In this document: in pieces, positions 21,239 to 31,660 of the stretch | Position numbering within the stretch: position 1 is the stretch's first letter | How the letters are laid out: each line of letters starts with the position of its first letter | From: Leptidea sinapis | Taxonomy: Eukaryota; Arthropoda; Insecta; Lepidoptera; Pieridae | Length of the DNA: 64,000 nt | Assembly (NCBI RefSeq): GCF_905404315.1 | Contig: NC_066280.1 | Coordinates: 13,091,001-13,155,000, forward strand | Direction of reading: 5' to 3' | Made by a program: the position numbers and the translations under genes | Notes under the pieces: model-generated | The model's database searches: none | What the model saw: the letters and a program-made list of their open reading frames with translations, nothing else | What the model was told of the DNA's origin: nothing

Positions 21239-21549
21239 CGGCTGTTCCCAATACAGTCTATCTCTTACTTGAGATAAAAATCGTAACTATCGTTGACTTT
21301 TCTGTCCCAATAAACTTATCGACGGTAACTCAACTTATCCGCACACGCTGTCTGTCAATGGGTCGACGTACCTATAGCTTACCAGCGATACAAGTAAGTA
21401 TGGATATTGCAATTCATGCGTCCCAATATAAGGCTATAAGAATGACTTATCGGGTATATTGGTACAGCTTCAGATTGTTGACAGCTAATTACTGACAGTA
21501 GAAGGTAGTAATTTATCTCTATCTGTCGATAGTATATTGGGAACGACCG
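21239..21549 (-). mobile_element. MITE-X copy 1
   Basis: The ends CGGCTGTTCCCAATA and TATTGGGAACGACCG are terminal inverted repeats. The interior matches the copies at 41.0, 52.5 and 63.7 kb in reverse orientation (TTTATCTCAAGTAAGAGATA block). About 310 bp and non-coding. Confidence 0.85.
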
Positions 21550-21764
21550 TTATTCAGTCTCAACAATAGATAGATTTGAATTTTAATTAAGATTACGGAT
21601 TTCAATTTGCACTTATACCGACCATAAATATATCTAAATAAAAAAGCAACCAAAAATAAGTGCTGTGGGACATTTAAACTCTAGCATCTCATTATATTGT
21701 TGATAACGTTATACGTACCTACATAAGCGAATTTGCGAGAAACTGCGACAATCATAATGTTAAC

Positions 21765-21985
21765 ACGAGGAACAAACATAAACTTGTTATGCCTACTAGT
21801 CGGTTAAATTGAGTTTAGTAAGTCTTGTTGGGCGATGTCATATGCTTTTACCACATGATTCCAGAAAATGTACAAAACAAATGTGTTACGAAATTCAAAC
21901 GAATTGTTAAATACGTTTTATGTGGTAAAGGTTACTATAACATAAATGATTTTCCGATACCACATATTTGATGTCATTTCTAATG
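21765..21985 (+). mobile_element. LINE-C C-terminal fragment
   Basis: The plus strand reads (N)TRGTNINLLCLLVG in one frame and, in the recognisable one, NKHKLVMPTSRLN, later GDVICFYHMIPENVQNKCV and LCGKGYYNINDF, as in 8.5-9.2 kb and 55.4 kb. Stops interrupt it. Confidence 0.55.
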
Positions 21986-22689
21986 TCTTCTTATTTAGAC
22001 TTTTATGATACTGAAAAACGGCCCGGCTTACAACCTCTCTTGCTGTTGAGTGTTCAGTATCCCCAATATGAAGCTTGTGCGCTTAGCAGATAATGTTGAA
22101 CACAGATAAAAATAGTCGCGTTTTAAAAGCGCTGATTTCTATGTGAGTTCTGGCGTCTATGTGTTTCAGTTCATCGCATTTTTAATGTACTTTGATAAAG
22201 TACAGGCCCGGGGTTATGTTTCGAATTTCAAAAGGTACTCTTGACTCTTTTATGCGCAGTGATGAAGACAGAGACAACAATACACTAGATAACGGTTTTT
22301 ATATTGAGACGCTTTCTTCAAAACGGACCTACGGCTGAGATTTATAGACCGTACTAAGACTTAGCTCAAACTTTACTCGCGTAAAATTAAGCTGAATGTC
22401 ATAATCCAACCCTCATTTCACACCTTTAGGGGGGTGTTTTCTCAAAACCGTTTCTTATTTGTCACTTGTATAGTTTTTATAAAGTCTAAGTACAAAGTCT
22501 ATAGATGTCAGCCTTAGACTTAAGTCTTGTCCACACAGAACAACGGGGAACGAAGGCTCTCCCTTATCTTTCATTCTATAGCTAACTTCTGCTCTCGTTC
22601 GTTATATATGGATCCGGTAACCGTACGGCGTAATGGTGGTTTTGGGATGTGTATCAGATTATATTGTCATTGATATGGAAAAGGGAAGT
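21986..22689. other. mostly unassigned; contains a second dispersed repeat
   Basis: 22332-22405 (GGCTGAGATTTATAGACCGT ... GTAAAATTAAGCTGAATG) matches 40988-41044 plus 41353-41372. MITE-X interrupts the latter, so 22 kb is the empty-site version. Nothing else was recognised. Confidence 0.45.
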
Positions 22690-23012
22690 GCCCGACCGGC
22701 CCAAGGGTGTCGTAAGCGGCGACTGAGGGCATTTACCAGTGGGGGGCTTCTTTGCACAGGTTGCCGGCTAGATTATGGGTACCACAACGGCGCCTATTTC
22801 TGCCGTGAAACAGTAATGTGTTTCGGTCTGAAGGGCGCCGTAGCTAGTTAAATTACTTGGTAAATGAGACTTGACATCGTATGTCTCAAGGTGACGAGTG
22901 CTTTTGGGTTTTTCACAAATCCTGAGCGGCACTGCATTGTGATGGGCAGGACATATTAATTACCATCATCTGTACGTCCTGCTCGTCTCGTCCCCTATTT
23001 TCATAAAAAAAA
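22690..23012 (+). mobile_element. SINE-A copy with extended 5' head
   Basis: The body starts at CCAGTGGGGGGCTTCTTTGC and ends TTTTCATAAAAAAAA. Upstream, CCCAAGGGTGTCGTAAGCGG and CGACTGAGGGC match the LINE-A head at 42.36 kb and the 29.2-kb SINE-A copy. The head shows that short copies are 5'-truncated versions of a longer unit. Confidence 0.85.
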
Positions 23013-23370
23013 TGTTACCTCCAAAAGTTCGATGTGTATCAGCTTGTTCGGGAACCAGTTTCCATTAGTATTATCTAACCGATGTCCTTCCCCGATTAAA
23101 CAAATGATCTTCAATTGTTTGTCCATTGTTATGTGTTGAATAAAACAATGAGTGCCCTGCAAGATTGTAATGAGCGCAGATAACGATGCTCTCACGCGGA
23201 GTCTATTGTTTTGATGTGTGACTGAAGGCAATGTGGTACATGCATCAAGGAAGTCGATATCAGGCATCTTGTTCACAACACTAATTGACCAGGTAGACCA
23301 AATTAGTTCTATAAAAAAAGGAGTGTTTTTGTTTATAATTAACACGTGGAAGAATGAACCTTATATAAAA
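23013..23370. other. unassigned
   Basis: A 114-codon minus-strand open frame spans part of this region but shows no motif. I do not call it a gene. Confidence 0.35.
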
Positions 23371-23503
23371 ACCTAGGTGTGAGAAAGAGACGGAATAGGT
23401 GAAGACCATGAAACCGTTTGAAACCATTTAGTGTCCATTAGTCTCCTGTCAAATTGGACCGCGTTTTAACTTAAGTGTTTTAACTAGCAGACGTGAGCAT
23501 TTA

Positions 23504-23625
23504 CCCCCTTATTCATAATGGTCCGCTAACTTTAAACAGCCGCTTAGGAGCGTTTTTTCTCATTCTGACTTAGGTCAATAGAAGGAGACAGAGTGAGAGT
23601 TAGCAGACTATTATGAATAAGGGGG
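23504..23625. mobile_element. MITE-Y copy 1, 122 bp
   Basis: Terminal inverted repeats CCCCCTTATTCATAAT and ATTATGAATAAGGGGG, flanked on both sides by TTTA, a plausible 4-bp target duplication. The inner repeat GTCTGCTAACT also pairs. Confidence 0.75.
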
Positions 23626-23852
23626 TTTAAATTTAGTCTCGCAGTAATGAGGAGAGTGTTTGTCTATTTACTGCTAGTATACTAAGTTTATGGTATAAGC
23701 ACACTTAATTCCAAAATTGAAGCTTTTGTGTTACAGTCCCTATTTTGAAGACTAGAGTGATATAGGAAATAAATATTGTTCATATAAAAATAATAATTTT
23801 TCTAGTATATTAAATCAAAATAATGTAGCATTTGCCCATTAAGGTTTGCGAT

Positions 23853-24097
23853 AGGTCCATTTGACCGCGTGCAACGCAAAGCCGCTCGAATTGTCGGGGA
23901 CGTCGCTTCATTGTGTGTCTTCTACCGCATTTATCACGGGGAGTGTTCCGAAGAGCTTTTTATTGATTGATTTCCTTAAAGGCCGGCAACACTCTTGTGA
24001 TTCCTCTGGTGTATCAAGATAATGTGGGCGGCGGTGATCACGTAACACCAGGTGACCCGTACGCTCGTTTGTCCTCCTATTCCATGAAAAAAAAAAA
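23853..24097 (+). mobile_element. LINE-A 3' fragment with internal deletion
   Basis: It begins at the segment for DPFDRVQRKAARIVG, jumps to LCVFYRIYHGECSEEL and then to the FLKGRQ end. The 3' tail is intact through CGTTTGTCCTCCTATTCCAT and an A run. The deletion removes the central tail motifs. Confidence 0.8.
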
Positions 24098-24338
24098 GGT
24101 TAAAATCATATACATAATATCTTACCAGGTACTACAAATAACTACTGGGTTTTTGTTTGCATTGTGTGCAGCGATAAACTTAATCCTGTTTTATTGATCG
24201 CATCGTTATCAAATACTCATTATCAACTCTATAATTATTCTGTCTCTACCTGTCAGAATAAATTGCTGCTACACGCTAGATAGATTATAGTATAAAGTGA
24301 ATATGGGGGGGGGGGGAATGTTACGCTATGTTTATACA

Positions 24339-24478
24339 CTCCCTCTTATTCATAATAGTCTGCTAACTTAAAGCATTGCTAATTCGTACTCTGTCTTCTT
24401 CTATTGACCTAAGCTAGAATGAGAAAATACACTCCTTAGCGGCTGTATAAAGTTATCGGACCATTATGAATATGGGGG
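24339..24478. mobile_element. MITE-Y copy 2
   Basis: The ends CCCTCTTATTCATAATAG and CCATTATGAATATGGGGG match copy 1 in opposite orientation. A poly-G run of 12 lies just upstream at 24305-24316. Confidence 0.7.
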
Positions 24479-24555
24479 TTAGTACTATACTAGCGTAATA
24501 GATTGCTATATGTTACAACACCATTTAATACAGAACACGACACCATTATATTTTT

Positions 24556-24840
24556 TTTATCTACTCCCATGCTTTAAATCCTTTATTAAAGATTCTAAAA
24601 CAGTAAGCTTATTGCCAACATTAAAACACCCAATGTCCTAGTAACCGTTACATTATCCAAACGAGTGTTGTAATGAAATTCAGTACAACATTATATCATC
24701 CGTTTTCATTATAACACTCCTTTGGATGATATTATGGTTACTAGGACTGGCTTTTTTAATGTTGGCAGTAAGCTAACTGTTGCAGAATCTTTTATAGAGG
24801 ACTCATATTATTGGTGTAGATAAAGTCTTGTATGCAACTG
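24556..24840. mobile_element. foldback element with ~90-130-bp arms
   Basis: Left GCCAACATTAAAACACCC, TCCTAGTAACCGT and CCAAACGAGTGTTGTAATGA pair with right TCATTATAACACTCCTTTGG, ATGGTTACTAGGA and TTAATGTTGGC. The arms extend outward with decreasing identity to about 24556 and 24840. Almost no spacer. Non-coding. Confidence 0.65.
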
Positions 24841-25083
24841 TTGATAATTAGGTGTTAAAATACGCATGTGATACTATTATCGCCCACATTCGTGTTTTAA
24901 TACCCCTTATTACACAACAGTTGCATAAATAACTATTAATTAATATCCGTTTAAACACAGAGCAAACAATAATAACACAAAATTTAAAACGTGGTCCAAT
25001 TTGACAGGAGACTAATGGACACTAAATTGTTTCTAAACGGTTTCATGGTCTTCATGTATTCCGTCTCTTTCTCACACCTAGGT

Positions 25084-25394
25084 TTGTATGTAAGGATAGT
25101 TATCTCAATTTCAGACAGGGTTCGTCTATTACGGTAGTATACTAAGTTTATGGTTATGTTAGTTTTCTGCCCTAAAAAAACAAAAATATTAATACTACAC
25201 TATAAAATTACCTATATTAAAGATCTAATCTAAACATTGCCTCTAGCTGTCATAAATTATTTTTCAACTAACCTGCAAACATAAATATTGAAAGAGCATT
25301 ATTCGTATTAAACAAACTGGGTGATAAAACAGCTCTTACCACGTACCTTACCTACTCCAAAGTATTATTAACAAGATCGTGGCCGTCTTTTTAT
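25084..25394. other. unassigned
   Basis: GGTAGTATACTAAGTTTATG at 25135 recurs as GCTAGTATACTAAGTTTATG at 23673, suggesting a duplicated outer segment of the inverted-repeat element. Nothing else was seen. Confidence 0.35.
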
Positions 25395-25850
25395 GATTCT
25401 CACTTAAGGCGACACTAAATGCCGGCGACCTTGAGCGATATGAGTTCACGGCTCCTATGTAACAAAGCAAATTTATTGGGTCGAAAATGTAACATTTTAA
25501 CAAGCGCAAACTGCTTAATTGCTTACAATCCTCATTGTTGATTACTAATCTAAATAAATGTACCTACATAAAAAAGTAAAATCTATAAGAACAATTTTTA
25601 TGATAGTAGTATGCTAAACAAATGCATGATGCCGAGAAAAAACTTGTTTAACTGCAAAGAAAACTGGTAGTTTGTAATAGCTCTGGTGTGTTAAATATAA
25701 CTAACAATAAGCATTAGCAACCTACAAGTAAGACTTAAGGGTATGTGTAACAGGATATAGTAGTGTTCATAGCTCCAAATCCTATATTTTCACCACAAAA
25801 CTTGTCTAAAAACACCTTGTTTGCATGTTTTCTGTTTACCCTTCGCCTTA
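25395..25850 (-). repeat. dispersed repeat Z, copy 2
   Basis: Reverse-complement match to 3335-3795 (CTTGAGCGATATGAGTTCAC; AGCATTAGCAACCTAC; TTTAGACAAGTTTTGTGGTG on the minus strand). Class unknown. Confidence 0.6.
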
Positions 25851-25937
25851 AATTGAAGACCTTTTTATTACAAACGGTTCGTGATTGTTCGAGTCGTAGA
25901 GGAAATGGCAAAGAGACGCCTTTCTTAATGACAATAA

Positions 25938-25980
25938 CGGACAAGACGAGCAGGACGTTCAGCTGATGGTAATTGATACG
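25938..25980 (-). mobile_element. SINE-A 3' scrap
   Basis: ACAAGACGAGCAGGACGTTC and AGCTGATGGTAATTGATACG are the reverse complement of the SINE-A end. Confidence 0.65.
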
Positions 25981-26086
25981 ATGATAATTACTGCAATATA
26001 ACGCTGAAATCGCGACAAATTACCCTCGATGAATAAGTCGAGCGCATGACGTCAGAATATGTTAAGGTATACTCGCGTGATATTTA

Positions 26087-26662
26087 AGCTGTGCGTGCAC
26101 TGCGTCGGAATCGGTGCGTACGGAGCGGAAGGATTTGTTGATTTCTATGGTATTGCGTGCACTGGATCGGCAGTTCTGCGCCTGAGACCGATATTTGTGC
26201 CGATGACGTCATCCTCAAGGAACGACGCATCATTTTAAATTAGTATCCTGTTTCGTAATATGCGGTTGTAGAATATAATGAAGTTCAAAAAACATTTTTC
26301 GAGTCATATGAATGTACCCAAAAAATCGATTTTCATCTTCTAATAAATCTGAATATAATGTATGAAATTCTCCGAAAATTAATCTTTTTGAGTTTATATT
26401 ATGAACCCATATCTTTCGTTTCCTCTTGTTTCTCTCTTCCTCTTCTGATAAAATACAGCAAACTACAACAATATCCTCGTCTCTATCCTCCATAATGCAA
26501 ATGCGCGTTAACAGGTTATGACGACTGCTAAATAACCAAATTTCCAATGATGAATCCGAATCCGAAATCCGAATGCAGTGGACGCACCCCATCGGCATTT
26601 CGTAAATGACGATGCCTCGTACGCTGCGTACGCACCGATTCCGACGCAGTGCACGCGCAGCT
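26087..26662 (-). mobile_element. PIF/Harbinger element, 576 bp, intact TIRs and TTA target duplication
   Basis: The left end AGCTGTGCGTGCACTGCGTC and the reverse complement of the right end AGCTGCGCGTGCACTGCGTC agree at 35 of 36 positions over the full TIR. TTA flanks both ends (26084-26086 and 26663-26665), as expected for PIF/Harbinger. The uninterrupted copy of the surrounding repeat at 37.4 kb confirms the borders. It carries a transposase start. Confidence 0.85.
26230..26598 (-). pseudogene. Harbinger-type transposase N-terminal fragment (~100-120 codons)
   Basis: On the minus strand an open frame of about 120 codons runs from 26598. From the internal ATG at 26493 (MEDRDEDIVVVCCILSEEEE) it continues through RNKRKRKIWVHNINSKRLIF and GEFHTLYSDLLEDENRFFGY to MTRKMFFELHYILQPHITKQ and DTN, then stops. 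This resembles the region before the DDE nuclease domain of HARBI1-like transposases, which are usually about 350-400 residues and have a basic W-V motif, an acidic ED.xxF segment and the KQDT signature. The catalytic triad is missing, so the element is non-autonomous. The TIRs and TTA duplication around it agree with the family call. Confidence 0.65.
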
Positions 26663-26973
26663 TTAAGACAATCTTTTCTTCAACTATGATCGCCTGGTAC
26701 CAAAATACTGTATAATGCTTCCTATTTCATTCTTCCGCCGGCTCTCAATCCTGTTTACCTTTACCAATTTTACTAATTAATTTATCCTTTTACCAATTAC
26801 CTGTTTGTTTCTCTATCGTCTCGCTTTTTCGTTTCGTCAAGTTTCAAATGACAACGATTCTAAAGAAGTTCCACTTCAAAAATTAAAACAACGTAATACA
26901 TACACAGGACTTCTGCTGAAGGACTGTTACTACGTCAATATGCTACGCGTCACTGACATTGTTATATCAATTT

Positions 26974-27027
26974 TTAAATCAAAGCGAAACTGTTATAGTG
27001 CACTATAACAGTTTCGCTTTGATTTAA
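26974..27027. repeat. perfect 54-bp palindrome
   Basis: TTAAATCAAAGCGAAACTGT at 26974 is mirrored exactly to 27027, 27-bp arms with no spacer and centre TAGTG|CACTA. Neither arm occurs elsewhere in the window. Confidence 0.95.
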
Positions 27028-27559
27028 TAGATTATCAACGAGATAATTAATCCGTAAACATATAGATACATAGGTATTTATTATAGTCTCGGTAATCTGT
27101 AAATCGTGCCGCGTGCGTGACTCGTAATTGTAGAGTATAATATATATATCTACCACACTTAGTCATTTACGAGTACCAACGATTAATGATACCGTGGATT
27201 ATATCTACCCGTCTTTTATACAGTAGCTGTGCTCTCTACTTTATCCCATGTGGATTTAGATCTATCTCAGCTCGTTATAGTAAAATATCCGTCCTGAAAG
27301 TGACTTTGTGAGGAAATTCGTTTATATATTTTATCAAAAAATAATTATAATATGTTTTCAGAATATAAGAAGAAAATTCTTTATATTTCTATCTCTAATA
27401 GACATTGCGAAAAAAATCGAAATACCCCTAACTTTTCCTGTTGGAGCCATGCTGATCGTTCAGTCTAGATAAAAATTTTATGAAATAATATTTACTGCTT
27501 ACCAATACTACCTACGTAACACCGAAAAGGTTTAGAAAATGAAAAACGGCTTAATGTAG
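27028..27559. other. AT-rich stretch, nothing recognised
   Basis: This should contain the mariner 3' end, but I could not place its terminal repeat. Confidence 0.35.
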
Positions 27560-27575
27560 AAAGTTGCCTATACTC

Positions 27576-28638
27576 TTATTGTTTTTGGAAGTAATCTCCG
27601 TTGCTCTCTACACATCGTCGCATTCGATGGAACCACTGAGAATAGCAGTGGGCCCATTCTTCCTTCTCTTTTATGGCATTTTCGTTCGCTTTCACCGCAT
27701 CTTCAGGGCTCGTAAAGCGAATACCTCGAATTTTATCTTTAGTTCTTGGGAATATATCAAAGTCGCAGGGCGCCAGGTCAGGACTGTATGGCGGATGACT
27801 CATTATCTCGACACCTGCCATAGTCAAATATACAACAGTTCGTTTTGCGGAGTGCGCTGAAGCATTGTCGTGGTGAAGGAGGATCCTGCTTCGAGGGCGC
27901 TGCTGTCGAATTTTTTCCAAGAAAACAGGCAAACAGCGAATGACATACTAGTCTGCAGTAACTATCTACATCTTCTAGCACAACTGCCGCGAAATTACCT
28001 TTCCGACCAAAGAATGTGGCAATCATCTTTTTTCCTTGAATTCTTCCTTTCTTTACCGTAGTTGTTCGATCCTCGAAAGGAAACACCCACTGAGCTGATT
28101 GTCTTTTGGTTTTGGGTTCGTAGCAATATATCCAGCTTTCATCACCTGTGACGATGTCAAATACAGCATTTGAGTCACTGCCGTTGAACTTATCTAACAT
28201 TCGGCGACACCAGTCCATGCGAAGGTGATTCTGGTCGTCGGTTAAAGTATGGGGAATCCATCTGGTACAAAGCTTCCTGACGCCTAAATGTTCGTGTAAT
28301 ATTTTTTGAACTTGACTCATATCAATGCATAGGCTTGCACGTATCTGCTGATAGGCCACTCTCTTATCTTCCTCTATCACGCGTCGGACAGCACTAATGA
28401 TAACATCAGTGCTGAAGATATCTTCAGTAGTCGCTTTTAAAGGACGTCTCTCACGCGGATCATCATTGAGATTGCTACGTCCACGCTTAAACTCGTTAAA
28501 CCAATTGTAAATAGTGGCACGAGATGGGGCTTCATTAAGAAATGCTAATCGCAGCCTATCATAGCTTTGTTGTTGAGTAAGCCCACAACGAAAGTCATAA
28601 TAAATCATTGACCGAAAATTTTCTCGCGTTAGGTTCAT
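27576..28638 (-). pseudogene. mariner (DD34D) transposase, inactivated
   Basis: Cut-and-paste transposase of the Tc1/mariner superfamily, read leftwards. It starts MNLTRENFRSMIYYDFR (28638) and has a paired helix-turn-helix region (TQQQSYDRL; PSRATIYNWFNEFKRGR) and the WVPHTL-like motif (RWIPHTLTDDQ). Catalytic residues are recognisable: D in TGDESWIY, D in HHDNASAH and D in SPDLAPCDF, with exactly 34 residues between the last two. The combined length (~345 residues) is normal for mariner. It is broken by a one-base frame change near 27959 and an in-frame TAG at 27948-27950 where tryptophan is expected, both between the first and second catalytic D. Terminal inverted repeats could not be placed with confidence. 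Confidence 0.9.
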
Positions 28639-28952
28639 TTTCACGTGTAACAAGAGTTTTTGATTTACCGCCAATTTACAAAAACAAATGAAAAATGAAT
28701 GCAATATACTACATTAGGTTACCAAAGAGTTCTAAAATTGAAATTCAAAAAAAGTTTTCATTAGCAATGTTTCTAACTGGCCAGTTCTAAACATTTTCAG
28801 TGTTACATACACGTTATATCTACGGGAATGAAGATCACCCCTATTACAAGTGAATTAGGTCCTAGACATATTTAATTAAGATCTTAATAAGAATCAAATA
28901 TTCATTAATTCTTAAGAATTATGGATTGCGCATAATTTTTAATTATTAAGTT

Positions 28953-29280
28953 TGATACGTCCTGCCCATAACAATGCAGTGCCGGTCAGGATTTTTGAAA
29001 AACTTAAAAGTTCTGAGCGGCACTACAATTGTGCTCGCCACCTTGAGATATAAGATGTTAAGTCTCATTTGCCCAGTAATTTCTCTAGCTACGGCGCCCC
29101 CAAGACCGAAACACAATAGTGCTTACACATTACTGCTTCACGTCAGAAATAGGTGCCGTTGTGGTACCCATAATCTAGCCGGCATCCCCACTGGTAAAAG
29201 CCCTTAGCCGCCTCTTACAACACCTTTGCATTTGGCTTGGGACTTCCATATTCTTTTTATGCCCCGGGGAATACAGGGCA
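28953..29280 (-). mobile_element. SINE-A copy with long 5' head, 3' tail missing
   Basis: The minus strand starts TGCCCTGTATTCCCCGGGGC, then CATAAAAAGAATATGGAAGT and GTTGTAAGAGGCGGCTAAGG (head shared with LINE-A at 42.3 kb), then the SINE-A body. It stops at GGGCAGGACGTATC without the final ~50 bp and A tail. Confidence 0.85.
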
Positions 29281-30127
29281 AACAATAATAATACTCAATA
29301 TTATATTCTTCATTAAATCTTAAGCATATTGGCAGCCTATTGTTGTCATCTTTCAGAGAAGTGTAAACTACTAGATCAATATAATTAAGATTGTCACTTA
29401 AACTGTTGCTAGAAGTAAGATGGATTCCTTCTAACACAGAAACGTGTAGCCTTAAAGTGATATCTTAATCAGTGGGCAGTTTCCCGCCTGGTATTGACAA
29501 TTTGATTGAAACTGTGCCTACATATAATTTATTTTACTGATGTGAGCAAAGGTGACTGTCCATATTGGGACCTAGAAACAAAGTGATATTCGAGATACAA
29601 TAATTATAAATTCTGTCGCCATTCGCTATCCAAACTTAGCATTGCAATGTCGTCGTAATAATGTAATATTGTAAATTATATTACAATATAATATATATCC
29701 TTCAATAGCCTTTCATTCCAAAAACCACCTGATAGGCAAAAAACAAATAGACGGTACGTGTATTATATCAATAAGTGCACAATTAAATCACTCCGCGTCG
29801 TTATAATAAAATTTACGTGAATTAAAAAATATCCATTATTTACTTTGAGCCTTGTATGCCAACCAGGTTCACTAGAGAAGCTTAAAAAGTATCAACACAC
29901 ATTCAATGTAAGAAGAAATCGAGTCTTAACTATTATAAGTAGATTTTAATGCTGTTTTTAATACTAAAAAAATTAATAATAGCTTTAATAAAAGTCGAAA
30001 TAGAAGTACAATAAATTACACTAAACCAGTAGAAAATACTTTTTTAATAAGAGTGATGAGTGATAATGAAGAGTTATTTCTATAGCGATGGCTTTTTTTA
30101 AAATTATAATTAACCTACTGGACCTAA
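29281..30127. other. AT-rich stretch, nothing recognised
   Basis: A short palindromic AT run (ATTATATTACAATATAAT) occurs near 29677. No gene was seen. Confidence 0.4.
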
Positions 30128-31186
30128 TCGCCAGAGCAGGCTGGGTTCGTAAAAGGAAAGGGTACGCGGGAGCAGATACTGTCCATCCGCCAGATAATCG
30201 AAAAATCCCGAGAATTCAATAAACCTACATATATCTGTTTTGTTGATTTCTCCAAGGCGTTTGACTCTGTCAAGTGGCCGAAACTCTGGAATACTCTCCT
30301 AGAAATGGGTACCCCAAAACATCTGGTATCACTTCTTAGGCACCTTTACGAAGATGGTACGGCCTCAGTACGAACCGATGAGGTTCTATCCAACAGTTTC
30401 CACCCCAGTGCAGGAGTCCGACAAGGATGTATAGTTTCTTCATTACTGTTTAACATCTACACAGAACTGATTATGAGAATTGCTTTGGATGGTTGGACAG
30501 ACGGTATCACTATTGGAGGACAAAACATATCGAACATACGCTACGCGGATGATACCACCCTCTTCGCAAGTAGCATCCCTCATATGGAAGAGCTACTACA
30601 CAGGCTGGAAAACGTTAGTCTTGATTTTGGCCTCAGAATTAATCGCAGCAAGACCAAAGTGATGATTGTCGACCGTGCTAAGAACAACTCGCCAGAGGTT
30701 AAGAAAGTAGCAAATTGCGAGGTAGTGCCTTCTTACATATACCTGGGGGCACTGATTTCAAATAATGGCGGCTGCATAGACGAAATCAAACGACGCATGG
30801 CAATCTCCAGATCGGCTATGGATAAATTGAGGAAAATATGGAAGGATCGCAATATCACTAAAACCACAAAAATACTACTTGTAAGGGCTCTCATATTCCC
30901 CATATTCCTCTACGCTGCTGAGACATGGACCCTACGAGAAAGTGAGAAGAAAAAGATCAATGCTCTTGAGATGTGGTGCTGGAGAAGAATGCTCGGTATA
31001 TCGTGGACCGAATTCCGAACCAATGAGTCCATTCTTCGGGAGCTCGGCATCGAACAGGGACTGTCCACTACCGTACAAGCTCGCATTCTCACTTTCTTCG
31101 GGCATGTATCGCGACGTGGAAGGTAACCTCGACGTGACGACCACGACCACTCTGACAAGAGTGTAACGCCGAACAAGAAGAAGACT
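30128..31186 (+). pseudogene. RTE-like non-LTR reverse transcriptase, 5'-truncated
   Basis: The frame is open from about 30128 (no start codon; AGFVKGKGTREQI at once) to a stop at 31126, roughly 330 codons. It shows RT palm motifs in order: TYICFVDFSKAFDSVKWPKL, then SAGVRQGCIVSSLLFNIYTE, and IRYADDTTLFAS with YADD at 30542-30553. A thumb and C-terminal domain follow: INRSKTKVMIVD, YIYLGALISNNGGCIDEIKR, LYAAETWTLRESEKKKINAL, MWCWRRMLGISWTE and ILTFFGHVSRR. The endonuclease and early RT are missing, as is most of the usual C-terminus, where the frame ends early at about 31126. The 3' end runs into a (TA)n tract. The long uninterrupted frame with YADD suggests a fairly recent insertion compared with the other LINEs here. 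Confidence 0.85.
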
Positions 31187-31188
31187 GG

Positions 31189-31248
<60 letters not shown>
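31187..31248 (+). repeat. (TA)n microsatellite
   Basis: About 60 bp of nearly pure TA directly after the RTE-like 3' end, perhaps expanded from its tail or target. Confidence 0.9.
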
Positions 31249-31249
<1 letters not shown>

Positions 31250-31321
31250 TTAATATCGGTATCTAGAACTAGATTTAGTATATTTAAATGTGATTTGCTA
31301 CTTGTTAATTGTATTATTTTT

Positions 31322-31660
31322 GAAGTGAAACCTTCTTTAGCGGCGTTGAGCTTCTCTTGTGATGGGTATAAAATGTTAAACTCGCGTCAGGACACGTGGC
31401 CTGATCGGAAATCCGTAAGACAGTCGTTGAAATTATGGATGGAAGATTTATAATTAACTAATTAATGTAAAATAATTGTAATATTTCTGAAGTGTTAATA
31501 TTTTTAAATGTAATATGAATTGTCATTTTTGTGTACGATAACGCAATACTGATAAATAAAGCAATTCATGCGAAATTATTCCCTAACCATTCCAAAATAT
31601 TCAAATATACGCAACGTTAATGTTCAAGGATTTACTTCTTCACTCCCGGATTGCACCCCG
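31322..31660 (+). repeat. dispersed repeat R1, copy B
   Basis: GAAGTGAAACCTTCTTTAGC to CACTCCCGGATTGCACCCC, matching copy A (356-738) with indels. The GAAGT...ACTTC start can form a small hairpin. Confidence 0.65.

Larger units (their letters stand above)
23371..25083. mobile_element. 1.7-kb inverted-repeat element hosting other insertions
   Basis: The 100-bp arms 23371-23470 and 24984-25083 are reverse complements at roughly 90 percent identity, sharing ACCTAGGTGTGAGAAAGAGA, GAAGACCATGAAACCGTTT and GTCTCCTGTCAAATTGGACC. Between them lie two MITE-Y copies, a LINE-A fragment and a second foldback. No transposase was seen. Read as an old foldback or TIR transposon used as a landing site. Confidence 0.65.
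26040..26877 (-). repeat. dispersed repeat V, copy split by a Harbinger element
   Basis: Parts 26050-26086 and 26663-26877 together match 37216-37440 in reverse (GGTATACTCGCGT; ACTATGATCGCCTGGTACCA; GTCTCGCTTTTTCGTTTC). The 37-kb copy has no insertion and serves as the empty site. Confidence 0.75.

Noticed and set aside
22633..22851. 72-codon ORF as a host gene
   Set aside because: Most of it is SINE-A body translated; the same peptide block (RLDYGYHNGAYFCRE) appears in other SINE-A copies.
23001..23345. 114-codon minus-strand ORF as a gene
   Set aside because: No motif, starts in a SINE-A tail region and has no splice or homology support that can be seen.
24305..24316. Poly-G run (also near 48702) as a G-quadruplex element
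   Set aside because: A single homopolymer run without spaced G tracts; no regulatory context.
27564..27860. 98-codon plus-strand ORF
   Set aside because: Antisense shadow of the mariner transposase C-terminus.
28700..28760. TTAGGTTACCAAAGAGTTCT as the mariner terminal inverted repeat
   Set aside because: It points the wrong way for the right end of a minus-strand element and no partner was found at the left end.
31187..31248. (TA)n tract as a cruciform regulatory site
   Set aside because: It is adjacent to an RTE-like 3' end and is most simply a microsatellite expansion.
356..31660. R1 and V repeats as one family because both start with GAAGT...ACTTCTTTAGC
   Set aside because: Only the first ~25 bp agree; the interiors differ. 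Kept as separate families.
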